Assembly: GCF_000250875.1 (NCBI RefSeq)
Contig: NZ_JH604875.1
Coordinates: forward strand, 1-8,110
Length of the DNA: 8,110 nucleotides
Source: Sutterella parvirubra YIT 11816
Lineage (GTDB): Bacteria; Pseudomonadota; Gammaproteobacteria; Burkholderiales; Burkholderiaceae_F
Reading direction: 5' to 3'
Positions 1 to 5,761 of this stretch are shown one piece after another; the stretch's first letter is position 1, and every line of letters starts with the position of its first letter. The position numbers were made by a program, and so were the translations under genes. The notes under the pieces were generated by a model. That model saw only the letters and a list, made by a program, of their open reading frames with translations, was not told where the DNA came from and did not search any database.

Positions 1-234
1 CCGAAAAAATTTTGGGCCTTTGCGCCAAAAGCGGCGTGTATATCAACCCTGGTCGACGCATGTTATCCGTGACCGCATTTGCGTTTCGAAAACATGTAAC
101 AAGAAATCATCACCGGAATGAATGCTTCCGGATTCCGTAAAAAGATCGGGAATGGGGTGCGGGGGAGTTCGGGTTCTGAGGGCTTCATTCGGGTTCAGTT
201 TTGGCGCTCGGTTCGGTCAGAAGTTTTGGACGAG
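1..234. other. Gene-free left edge
   Basis: I see no credible gene here. Open frames exist on both strands but lack a ribosome binding site or recognisable protein. Small structures are visible. There is an inverted repeat CCGGAA/TTCCGG (113-118 and 126-131, 7-nt loop). The 9-bp direct repeat TTCGGGTTC occurs at 168-176 and 188-196, exactly 20 bp apart, about two helical turns. A T-tract hairpin lies at 4-30. The stretch lies beyond the pyrE terminator, so it probably belongs to the regulatory region of a gene outside the window. Confidence 0.5.
4..30 (-). terminator. Possible weak terminator at window edge
   Basis: Read on the minus strand, TTTTGG (30-25) can pair with CCAAAA (15-10) around a 9-nt loop, and six T's follow at 9-4. 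The stem is short and mostly A-T, so it would be a weak terminator. It could act as a backup for the pyrE operon, whose main terminator lies about 200 bp earlier, or end an unseen short transcript. Chance symmetry is a real alternative. Confidence 0.25.
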
Positions 235-267
235 AAAAAGGCCGATCCCCGCTAGGGGACCGGCCTT
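235..267 (-). terminator. Rho-independent terminator of the amidohydrolase-pyrE operon
   Basis: On the minus strand, AAGGCCGGTCCCC (267-255) pairs with GGGGATCGGCCTT (250-238). This is a 13-bp stem with one G-T wobble and a four-base TAGC loop. A T-tract (239-235) follows directly. The hairpin begins 28 bp past the pyrE stop codon and is a textbook intrinsic terminator in the right orientation. Confidence 0.9.
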
Positions 268-295
268 CGAAGACGTTTCCGTATCTCGGCGCTTC

Positions 296-967
296 TTAGT
301 TTTCAGCGGCCTGCGCGGCGATGCCGTGGCGGGCGGCCCAGGTCCACGGATTGGCGAGCCAGTCCGTGAGGACTTCCTTCTGTTCGGCGTCGAGGCGCTT
401 CGTTTCGATCGCCTTGTCGATCACCTTTTCGAAGCCGAGCATTTCGTGGCAGACGACGGCTTCCTTCTCGAAGAGCTTCTTCGTCTCGTCGATGCCGAAG
501 CTCGTGATGGCGAGGCAGTCGGTGACGAGGGCGCCTTCGGCCTTCAGGGCTTCGACGGCGGAGAGGAGCGAAAGCCCCGTCGAGATGTGGTCTTCGATGA
601 TGAGGACGCGCTTGCCCTTCACGTCGGCGCCTTCGATGCGGCTCTTGTCGCCGTAGGTCTTCGGCTGCGAGCGCACGAAGATCGAGGGCTTCGAGAGGCG
701 GTAGGCAAGCGCCGCGGCGTGCGAGACGCCGGCGCCTTCGACGCCCGCCACGACGTCGAACTCAAGACCGAGTTCGGCGATGCGGGAGGCCATCGTTTCG
801 ATGATGTCGCGCCAGGCGTCGGGGTGGGCGGTCAGCGTGCGGTTGTCGACGTAGATCGGCGTGACGAGGCCGGACTTCAAGCGCATGGGCGCTTCGAGGA
901 ACGTGACGGCGCCGTAGCCCACGAGGTGTTCGGCGAGGATGTCTTCAGCGATGCGGGACTTGAACAT
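296..967 (-). CDS. pyrE: Orotate phosphoribosyltransferase
   Basis: Predicted to transfer orotate onto PRPP to make OMP, the fifth step of de novo pyrimidine synthesis, in the cytosol. The 223-residue product shows the type I phosphoribosyltransferase layout. It has an N-terminal hood with IYVDNR (38-43), a GVEGAGVSHA segment (75-84), a flexible-loop region R99-S-Q-P-K103-T-Y105-G, and the PRPP-binding loop VLIIEDHISTG (121-131) with the acidic pair E125-D126. Length fits the family (about 210-225). The ATG at 967-965 is preceded by AGAGGA (983-978) at 10-nt spacing. It lies 25 bp downstream of the amidohydrolase and shares its promoter; the terminator at 235-267 ends the unit. The position usually held by Lys100 in enterobacterial PyrE reads Ser, and His105 reads Tyr. 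Lys103 and the PRPP loop are intact, so activity is likely. A related base specificity cannot be excluded. Confidence 0.88.
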   Translation of the reverse strand: MFKSRIAEDILAEHLVGYGAVTFLEAPMRLKSGLVTPIYVDNRTLTAHPDAWRDIIETMASRIAELGLEFDVVAGVEGAGVSHAAALAYRLSKPSIFVRSQPKTYGDKSRIEGADVKGKRVLIIEDHISTGLSLLSAVEALKAEGALVTDCLAITSFGIDETKKLFEKEAVVCHEMLGFEKVIDKAIETKRLDAEQKEVLTDWLANPWTWAARHGIAAQAAEN

Positions 968-992
968 GTTTTGGTTTTCCTCTGATTGCTGA

Positions 993-1985
993 TTAGTCGA
1001 TGCCGATCGCCTTGCGGCCGTTGATCGTGGCGATCTTGACGAGTTCGTCGAAGTAGTCGAAGCGGCAGCCCGTGGCGAGCGTGGTCATTTCGTGCCACAT
1101 GTCGCCGGCGTTCCAGGGCACCATCGCGTCGCAGACGTTGTCGGTGCCGAGCGCGACCGTGATGCCGGCCGGAACGAGTTCGTCCACGGGGGTCATCGAG
1201 TTGTGCATCGGGCCGATCACTTCGGAGCGCGGCGTGTCGATCCAGGCGGTCGGGCAGGCGATCATCATCACGTCCGCTTCCTTCATGCGGGCGTAGAGGC
1301 GTTCGCGGTACTTCTTGGAGTGCGCGGCGATCGAGATGCCGTGGATGGCGACGACGCGGCCCTGCATGCCGTGCTCGATCGTCTTGTCGCAGAGCTGTTC
1401 GGTTTCGTACTCGAGCGACTCGTTGAACTGGTCGACGTGCACGTGCACCATCTTGTTGAGGCTCTTCGCCGTGCCGAGGATGATGTCGAAGGCTTCGTCG
1501 CCCTTGCCGTAGTCGCGTTCGTCGCGCTTCGGGAGCGCGCCGATGATGTCGACCATCTCGGCGCCGATGTCGAACCACTTGCGGGCTTCGGGGTGAATGA
1601 CGCCCTTCAAGGTCTGGTTCGCGAACTTGACGGTCAGCTGATCGGCGTAGTGTTCACGGGCACGAAGGCCGGCCTTGATCGCACGGTCTTCCGACTGCGG
1701 GTCGATGTCGACGAAGGTCGCGAGCGCGGTGACGCCCTGCGCGATCTGGTTTTCGAAGAACATCGAGAAGCGGCGGTAGAAGTCCTCCTCGGTCGATTCG
1801 CGCTTCAGACGGTCGAGCGCATCCCACTTCTGCTGCAGCGTGCAGGTGCGGCGCATTTCGAGAACGTCCGGGGAAAGCGTGTAGGCGCGGTCGGCATGCG
1901 CGTGGGTGTTGACCCAGCCGCCGGCGGCCTTGATGGCCGGCTCGATCATGTCGCGAATCGTCAGGGCGTGTGCGGTCGTGGACAT
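993..1985 (-). CDS. Cytosine-deaminase-like amidohydrolase
   Basis: A 330-residue member of the metal-dependent amidohydrolase superfamily, closest in pattern to E. coli cytosine deaminase CodA. Metal-site motifs appear in order: NTHAH (H28, H30), HVHVDQ (H183), RVVAIHG (H215) and LGTDNVCDAMVP (D282, matching the CodA segment with Asp313). CodA has Glu after the third motif (His-Cys-Asp-Glu). Here the residue is Gln186, so the proton-shuttling acid appears replaced and true cytosine deamination is uncertain. The chosen ATG (1985-1983) has AAGGAG six bases upstream and follows a leader with a strong promoter. A longer in-frame reading to 2408 would cross that promoter and adds unrelated sequence. 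It is the first gene of an operon with pyrE, which points to pyrimidine salvage or synthesis. The substrate is not determinable here. No signal peptide or membrane segment is visible. Confidence 0.85.
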   Translation of the reverse strand: MSTTAHALTIRDMIEPAIKAAGGWVNTHAHADRAYTLSPDVLEMRRTCTLQQKWDALDRLKRESTEEDFYRRFSMFFENQIAQGVTALATFVDIDPQSEDRAIKAGLRAREHYADQLTVKFANQTLKGVIHPEARKWFDIGAEMVDIIGALPKRDERDYGKGDEAFDIILGTAKSLNKMVHVHVDQFNESLEYETEQLCDKTIEHGMQGRVVAIHGISIAAHSKKYRERLYARMKEADVMMIACPTAWIDTPRSEVIGPMHNSMTPVDELVPAGITVALGTDNVCDAMVPWNAGDMWHEMTTLATGCRFDYFDELVKIATINGRKAIGID

Positions 1986-1991
1986 TAACGA

Positions 1992-1997
1992 CTCCTT
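1992..1997 (-). promoter_or_regulatory. Ribosome binding site fixing the amidohydrolase start
   Basis: Minus-strand AAGGAG lies six bases before the ATG at 1985. It is the strongest Shine-Dalgarno match on this strand of the window. It rules out the longer upstream reading frame, which would start before the promoter. Confidence 0.85.
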
Positions 1998-2020
1998 CGT
2001 GAGGGGAGATGGCAGATATG

Positions 2021-2057
2021 AAAAAACCGCAGACGCAAAGGGGTTGCGTTTACGCGG
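2021..2057 (-). terminator. Leader attenuator upstream of the amidohydrolase-pyrE operon
   Basis: On the minus strand the leader RNA can form an outer stem CCGC/GCGG (2057-2054 with 2030-2027). An inner stem ACGCAA/TTGCGT (2049-2044 with 2038-2033) carries a CCCCT loop. The asymmetric internal loop between them is GTAA opposite CT. Six T's (2026-2021) follow at once. This has the form of an intrinsic terminator, yet it sits between the promoter and the first start codon, so it is best read as an attenuator. It would span about +8 to +44 of the transcript. I see no ATG or ribosome binding site before it, so ribosome-coupled attenuation of the enterobacterial pyrBI/pyrE kind is unlikely. What switches it is unknown. 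Confidence 0.7.
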
Positions 2058-2063
2058 CCAAAT

Positions 2064-2099
2064 TGACTGAATTTTATAGATGAGACTTCGATTTGTCAA
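2064..2099 (-). promoter_or_regulatory. Sigma-70 promoter of the amidohydrolase-pyrE operon
   Basis: The -35 is a perfect TTGACA (2099-2094). After exactly 17 bp comes the -10 TAAAAT (2076-2071, five of six matches). An overlapping TATAAA two bases earlier would give a 15-bp spacer. The expected start is A2064, giving an initial transcribed sequence AATTTGG. E. coli pyrBI starts with AATTTG, and there RNA polymerase slips on the three T's when UTP is high. The resemblance suggests UTP-sensitive initiation, as an inference. The 5' leader would be about 79 nt. Confidence 0.82.
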
Positions 2100-2135
2100 A
2101 GGTCTCGTAGCAATCGGAAACAATAACGCGGAATC

Positions 2136-2151
2136 GGGCGCGGTTGCGCCC
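2136..2151. repeat. Perfect inverted repeat between the two minus-strand operons
   Basis: GGGCGC (2136-2141) and GCGCCC (2146-2151) flank a 4-base loop. It sits 50 bp past the stop of the small membrane protein gene and 37 bp upstream of the -35 of the next operon. No T-tract follows on either strand. It could be a weak 3' hairpin for the ygbA operon or a protein-binding site for the downstream promoter. Confidence 0.45.
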
Positions 2152-2200
2152 AACTTCGCGTGAAGACGATCAGCGTTCGATACGGTTTCCGTTGCGTCCG

Positions 2201-2542
2201 TCAGCGGCGCTCGTAGAAGCGGCGAACGCGCGGGAGGCTGAAGACGGCGGCGGTCAGAAGCGTGAAGGCGGCGGTCCCGCCCATGATGGCGGCGGCCAAG
2301 GCGAAGGGGCGGCCTTCCGAGACGCGGCTCATGACGAGCATCGCGCCCGCGCGCACCCATTCGAGCGCCCAGAGGACGAGAAGGACGCGCTGCAGGAGCA
2401 CCATCCACCGGCGCGGCACGAAGAGGAGCGCCGCGGGGATGAGCGTGAGGAACGCGAAGAGCCCCATGCCGTGGAACATCAGGTGCGCGCCCATCAGGAT
2501 GTGGGCGAGGAAGGGAATCAGAAGAAGAAGGAAGAGCGCCAT
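2201..2542 (-). CDS. Small four-helix integral membrane protein, function unknown
   Basis: I do not recognise a family. The 113-residue product is almost entirely hydrophobic. Likely membrane spans are at about residues 2-21, 26-42, 46-70 and 80-101, with a basic C-terminus (RVRRFYERR) that would stay cytoplasmic by the positive-inside rule. Conserved-looking polar residues within the helices are two His in the first span region (HILMGAH) and a Trp-Glu-Trp-Val-Arg stretch near residue 60. The ATG at 2542 is preceded by a weak GAGACCCC. The gene lies 38 bp after the ygbA stop on the same strand with no promoter or terminator between, so the two are probably co-transcribed. A link to nitrosative stress through that neighbour is only inference. 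Confidence 0.72.
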   Translation of the reverse strand: MALFLLLLIPFLAHILMGAHLMFHGMGLFAFLTLIPAALLFVPRRWMVLLQRVLLVLWALEWVRAGAMLVMSRVSEGRPFALAAAIMGGTAAFTLLTAAVFSLPRVRRFYERR

Positions 2543-2580
2543 GGGGTCTCGTCGGGGTGTTTGGGGTGTGTTCGGGAAAA

Positions 2581-3069
2581 TCAGTCGGCCGTCCTGCCGT
2601 TCTTGGAGGCCTCAGCCGCAGGCGTCTCGGCCTTCACGTCGGTCTTAGCGTCGGGCGCGGGCTTCACCGCAGGAGCCGCAGCGGGCTTCGCGCGGTTCCT
2701 GGGCTTCTCGGGCGCCGGGCGCATGCTGTCGAAGACGTGCCGGACCGCCATCACGGGGTGGCGCCAGATGAGGCGCGGGCCTGCCCAGCGCATGACCTCA
2801 CGCGCAGTTTCGCGCTCCGCCGGCTTGTAGCAGTGGATGCGGCACTTCTCGCAGACGGGCTTCTCCTCCCCGTAGGGGCAGCAGGCGAGGCGCTTCAGCG
2901 CATAGTCGAGAAACGAGCGGCACGCCGGGCACACGCGGTCCGGGTCGTCGGGGTTCACGTCGTTCGGATGGTGCGCCCAGCAGTAGAGGCGCACCATCGC
3001 GCGGATGGTCTCGGTCTCGCCGCGAAGACGCGGGAGTTCCTCAAGACGCCGCATGCGGTCTTGGCTCAT
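2581..3069 (-). CDS. ygbA: YgbA-type nitrous oxide-stimulated promoter family protein with C-terminal tail
   Basis: The core (about residues 5-115) matches the YgbA family. E. coli ygbA is controlled by the NO sensor NsrR, and its biochemical role is unsettled. Eight cysteines are visible: C30, C47-x2-C50, C63-C64, C73-x2-C76 and C80. A family-like block follows, HCYKPAERETAREVMRWAGP (79-98), then HPVMAVRH (104-111). The spaced Cys pairs suggest a metal or Fe-S site. The 162-residue length exceeds the E. coli protein (about 117). The extra part from about residue 117 is low-complexity and rich in Pro, Ala, Lys and Glu, probably disordered. The start ATG (3069) has only a poor purine stretch upstream. 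It is transcribed divergently from the M20 gene and precedes the small membrane protein. I could not find a convincing NsrR or FNR site in the 214-bp upstream gap. Confidence 0.82.
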   Translation of the reverse strand: MSQDRMRRLEELPRLRGETETIRAMVRLYCWAHHPNDVNPDDPDRVCPACRSFLDYALKRLACCPYGEEKPVCEKCRIHCYKPAERETAREVMRWAGPRLIWRHPVMAVRHVFDSMRPAPEKPRNRAKPAAAPAVKPAPDAKTDVKAETPAAEASKNGRTAD

Positions 3070-3103
3070 GAGTTTTTCTTTTTGGCTGTGTTCTAAGGAG
3101 ATG

Positions 3104-3224
3104 GCCTTAAGCCGACCGGGGGAGCCTCGGCGTATGATGGACCATCGACCGGAGAGGATGCCCGAGGATTCTTAAGGCTGCTTTATCGGGATAGCCCGAG
3201 GGCCTCGGAAGCTCCCGAACGGGA
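3104..3224. promoter_or_regulatory. Structured divergent intergenic region upstream of the M20 gene
   Basis: The gap between ygbA and the M20 gene is packed with complementary segments. GCCTTAAG (3104-3111) pairs with CTTAAGGC (3171-3178). CCTCGG (3125-3130) pairs with CCGAGG (3162-3167). GATGG/CCATC (3136-3146) is an 11-bp palindrome. TCGGG/CCCGA (3186-3199) has an ATAG loop. CCGAGG-G-CCTCGG (3196-3208) is a palindrome. TCCCG/CGGGA (3213-3224) surrounds AA. CGACCGG is directly repeated at 3113 and 3146. Because CCTCGG and CCGAGG each occur twice, alternative pairings exclude one another. A -10-like TATGAT (3133-3138) faces the M20 gene, but no good -35 is visible. It matches no riboswitch class I can recall. 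Confidence 0.45.
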
Positions 3225-3283
3225 TCCTCATCCGACGACATTCAGGACCAGAACACGCACATCCTTCCCATAAGGAGATACCG

Positions 3284-4387
3284 ATGTCCCTCATTTACGA
3301 TGCCGCGGCCCTTCGCCGCGAACTCCACGAGATGCCCGAACTCGGGCTCAAGGAATTCCGCACCTCGGCCTACGTCGCCGAGAAGCTTCAGGCGCTCGGG
3401 ATCGAGACGCAGACGAACGTGGGCGGCACCACGGGCGTGGTCGGCATCATCCGCGGCACGGAACCGGGCCCGGTCGTGCTGCTTCGCGCCGACATGGACG
3501 CGCTCCCCTTCAAGATCGACGGCAAGGACTGCGCGATCCACGCCTGCGGCCACGACGCCCACACGGCGATGCTTTTGGCGGCCGCGAGCCGCTTGGTGGG
3601 CAAGGTCCGCCGCGGGACGCTGAAGCTCCTCTTCCAACCCGCCGAAGAAACCTTGAAGGGCGCGCCCGCCATGATCAAGGCCGGCGTCTTGGACGACGTC
3701 GAATACGCCGTCGGCGCCCACATCCGTCCGATTCAGGACGTCCCGGCCGGGAAGATCTGCGCGGCGGTCCGCCATACGGCGTCCGCGACGACGTTCGTCA
3801 CGATCAAGGGCCGCGGCGCGCACGCCGCCCGTCCGCACCTGGGCGTCAACACGATCGACGTCGCCTGCCGCGTGATCGGCGCGGTGCAGGACATTTGGTT
3901 GAACCCGACCGAAGTCTGGTCCGCCAAGGCCACGCAGATCCACGCGAACGCCGGTGCGACCAACACCGTGCCCGACACCTGCACGATCACCTTCGACGTG
4001 CGCGCCGGGAAGAACCCGCTCATGAAGGAGTACCTCCGCCGCATCAACCTCGCCTGCGAAATGACGGGGAAGGCGATGGAGGCCGAAGTGACGGTGGATA
4101 CGCCGGAACTCTGCCCGGCCGCCGAGTACGATGACGATCTCGTCGAAGAAATCGCGCAGTCGATCCGCGACACCGCGGGCGTCGAAAACCTCGCGAAGGA
4201 CTGCGGTGGCGGCGGCGAAGACTTCCACTGCTTCAAGATGGCGAAGCCCGAACTGAAGGCCGCCTACTTCGGCGTGGGCGTCGGCGCCACCCCGGGTCTG
4301 CACGCTCCCAACATGACGTTCGACGAGCAGTACCTGCCCTTGGGCGTCAACGTCTTCGTCGACTTCGTGACGAAGAAGATGGGTTGA
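3284..4387 (+). CDS. M20-family amidohydrolase (N-acyl-amino-acid hydrolase / aminoacylase type)
   Basis: A 367-residue zinc-dependent amidohydrolase of the M20D type, the group with hippurate hydrolase, IAA-amino-acid hydrolase and bacterial aminoacylases. It should cleave an N-acyl or peptide-like bond in a small substrate in the cytosol. Visible landmarks are RRELHEMPELGLKEF (11-25), RADMDALPF (68-76), ACGHDAHTAM with ligands C88 and H90 (87-96), QPAEE with catalytic E121 and ligand E122, GAHIRP with H146, GGGGEDFH near 313-320 and the C-terminal ligand H340 (LHAPNM). All expected metal ligands are present. There is no signal peptide. AAGGAG (3272-3277) lies six bases before the ATG and fixes the start. 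It is a single-gene unit: divergent from ygbA, with its own terminator at 4434-4468. The exact substrate cannot be read from sequence. Confidence 0.88.
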   Translation: MSLIYDAAALRRELHEMPELGLKEFRTSAYVAEKLQALGIETQTNVGGTTGVVGIIRGTEPGPVVLLRADMDALPFKIDGKDCAIHACGHDAHTAMLLAAASRLVGKVRRGTLKLLFQPAEETLKGAPAMIKAGVLDDVEYAVGAHIRPIQDVPAGKICAAVRHTASATTFVTIKGRGAHAARPHLGVNTIDVACRVIGAVQDIWLNPTEVWSAKATQIHANAGATNTVPDTCTITFDVRAGKNPLMKEYLRRINLACEMTGKAMEAEVTVDTPELCPAAEYDDDLVEEIAQSIRDTAGVENLAKDCGGGGEDFHCFKMAKPELKAAYFGVGVGATPGLHAPNMTFDEQYLPLGVNVFVDFVTKKMG

Positions 4388-4411
4388 TCGGCCGACGCGC
4401 GTCGAAGCCCT

Positions 4412-4468
4412 GAGCCCCCGAAGGGCTCTCGAGAACCCCGGCAGGTCCCGCACCCGCCGGGGTTTTTT
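4412..4468 (+). terminator. Tandem hairpins with Rho-independent terminator after the M20 gene
   Basis: The main terminator is AACCCCGGC (4434-4442) paired perfectly with GCCGGGGTT (4456-4464) around a 13-nt loop, with a six-T tract at 4463-4468. Just upstream is a second hairpin, GAGCCC/GGGCTC (4412-4417 with 4423-4428) with a CCGAA loop. It may stabilise the 3' end. The first hairpin starts 25 bp past the stop codon. Confidence 0.9.
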
Positions 4469-4512
4469 GAGCGCATTTCTCCGGCCGTCATCATTCTGAG
4501 ATCGGCGGCCGA

Positions 4513-4518
4513 TACAAT
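4513..4518 (+). promoter_or_regulatory. Possible -10 element of the MFS gene
   Basis: TACAAT matches the sigma-70 -10 consensus in five of six positions. It lies 36 bp before the MFS start codon and just after the M20 terminator, where a promoter is needed. No recognisable -35 sits 16-18 bp upstream (that stretch reads around ATCATT), so the call is tentative. Confidence 0.4.
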
Positions 4519-4554
4519 CTCACGACCCCCAACTCTTTTCCATTCGGAGCACCC

Positions 4555-5706
4555 ATGTCGGATGCGGTTTTTCTGCGCGACATTCCGCCTTCGCACCACG
4601 CCACGCGGCTTTCGTTCTTTCTCGCGGGCTTCATCATGGCCGTCTGGGCCTCGCTCGTCCCCTTCGTGAAGCAGCGCTTGGGGTTGGACGAAGCCGTCTT
4701 CGGGATGCTTCTTCTCACGTTGGGTCTCGGGGCCCTCGTCACGATGCCCCTCTCCGGCATGATCGTCTCGCGGCGCGGCACCCGCGAGGTGCTCGCGTGG
4801 GCGGTGCCGTTGACGAGCCTGCTCGCGGTCTTCATCCCGTGGGTCACGGACGCATGGGTGGCGGTCGCGCTCCTTGCGGTCTTCGGCGCCGTCTTCGGGG
4901 CGGTCGACGTCTCGATGAACGTCCACTCGATCGAAGTCGAAAAGGCCTCGGGCCGGCGGATGCTCTCGGGCTTTCACGCGCTCTACTCGGTGGGCGGCGT
5001 CGTGGGCGCGCTTCTGATGAGCCTCCTCATGAACCTCGGCTTGGCCCCTGCCTTCGCCGCGATGGCGCTCCTCATCCTGGGCGCGCTCTCCTGGGCCTGG
5101 GTCGGGCGCTGGACGTTGGTCGCCGGGATTTCGGAGGACGCCCACGGGCGGGGCTTCCCGTTGCCGAAGGGTCGCGTGCTTCTCTTGGGCTGCGTCTGCT
5201 TCGTGATGTTCCTCGTCGAAGGCTCGATCCTCGACTGGGGTGCGCTCTACCTCACCGAAGTGCAGGGCGCGGCGATCGAAAACGCAGGGCTCGGTTTCGC
5301 CGCCTTCAACGTCGCGATGACGCTGATGCGCTTCACCGGGGACCGCCTCATCACCCGCATCGGCCCGAGAAGCACCGTGCTCATGGGTTCGGTGCTCGCA
5401 GGCGCCGGGTTCATCCTCGCGGTCTCGGTGCCGAGCGCCTGGGTGACGGTGGCGGCCTTCTTCCTGGTCGGGATCGGGGCCTCCAACATCGTCCCCATCG
5501 CCTTCGCGGCGACGGGCGAGCAGAACGACATGCCGATGAGCCTCGCGATGGCGAGCGTGACGACCTTGGGCTATGCGGGGCTCCTCACGGAGCCTGCGCT
5601 GATCGGCTTCGTCGCGCACCGCACCTCGCTCGGGACGGCCTTCCTCATGGAAGTCTGTCTTCTTCTCTTCGTCGCCTGGTCCTCGCGGCTCTTCCGCGTG
5701 CATTGA
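4555..5706 (+). CDS. MFS transporter, YbjJ-like
   Basis: A 383-residue inner-membrane carrier of the major facilitator superfamily with about twelve hydrophobic spans in two halves joined near residues 190-205. Motif A appears between spans 2 and 3 as GMIVSRRGTRE (68-78). The stretch VDVSMN (117-122), followed by SGFHALYSVGG (138-148), and a later EGSILDWGALYLT segment are typical of the E. coli YbjJ branch. Substrates there are not established, so none is assigned. The asparagine and two glutamates in and after VDVSMNVHSIEVE lie where this branch is most conserved. The start has CGGAG (4545-4549) five bases upstream. It stands between the M20 terminator and the dnaQ-like gene. The 91-bp gap to the latter has hairpins but no T-tract, so read-through into it is possible. 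Confidence 0.87.
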   Translation: MSDAVFLRDIPPSHHATRLSFFLAGFIMAVWASLVPFVKQRLGLDEAVFGMLLLTLGLGALVTMPLSGMIVSRRGTREVLAWAVPLTSLLAVFIPWVTDAWVAVALLAVFGAVFGAVDVSMNVHSIEVEKASGRRMLSGFHALYSVGGVVGALLMSLLMNLGLAPAFAAMALLILGALSWAWVGRWTLVAGISEDAHGRGFPLPKGRVLLLGCVCFVMFLVEGSILDWGALYLTEVQGAAIENAGLGFAAFNVAMTLMRFTGDRLITRIGPRSTVLMGSVLAGAGFILAVSVPSAWVTVAAFFLVGIGASNIVPIAFAATGEQNDMPMSLAMASVTTLGYAGLLTEPALIGFVAHRTSLGTAFLMEVCLLLFVAWSSRLFRVH

Positions 5707-5732
5707 GGGGGTCTTCGGAATCCCTCGAAAGA

Positions 5733-5761
5733 GGACCCCGCGAGGGGTCCCCGCGAAGCGG
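5733..5761 (+). repeat. Paired hairpins between the MFS and dnaQ-like genes
   Basis: GGACCCC (5733-5739) and GGGGTCC (5744-5750) form a perfect 7-bp stem capped by GCGA, a GNRA tetraloop. Immediately after, CCGC/GCGG (5751-5754 with 5758-5761) closes a GAA loop. The 8-mer CCCCGCGA is repeated at 5736 and 5749. No T-tract follows, so this is not a standard intrinsic terminator. It could protect the 3' end of the MFS mRNA or set differential expression. A -10-like TAGAAT (5764-5769) follows, without a clear -35. Confidence 0.55.

Noticed and set aside
63..188. 41-codon minus-strand frame past the pyrE terminator
   Set aside because: No ribosome binding site, no promoter, and a composition without any recognisable feature.
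122..985. 287-codon open frame on the plus strand
   Set aside because: Antisense to pyrE, crosses its terminator and start, and has no recognisable domain.
1986..2408. N-terminal extension of the amidohydrolase
   Set aside because: The extra 141 codons run through a strong promoter, an attenuator hairpin and part of the small membrane protein gene. The ATG at 1985 has a strong ribosome binding site.
3104..3283. Known riboswitch (glycine, guanidine, SAH, ZTP) upstream of the M20 gene
   Set aside because: Fragments such as CGGGATAGCCCG and ACCGGGGGAG look familiar, but the conserved cores of these classes do not line up in order.
3070..3283. NsrR or FNR binding site ahead of ygbA
   Set aside because: No half-site pair resembling either consensus could be seen, although E. 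coli ygbA is NsrR-controlled.
3242..4453. 403-codon open frame on the minus strand
   Set aside because: Antisense to the M20 hydrolase and running through its terminator. The composition is Arg/Val/Asp/His-rich with no domain.
5733..5750. Intrinsic terminator after the MFS gene
   Set aside because: The stem is good but is followed by CCGCGAAG, not a T-tract.
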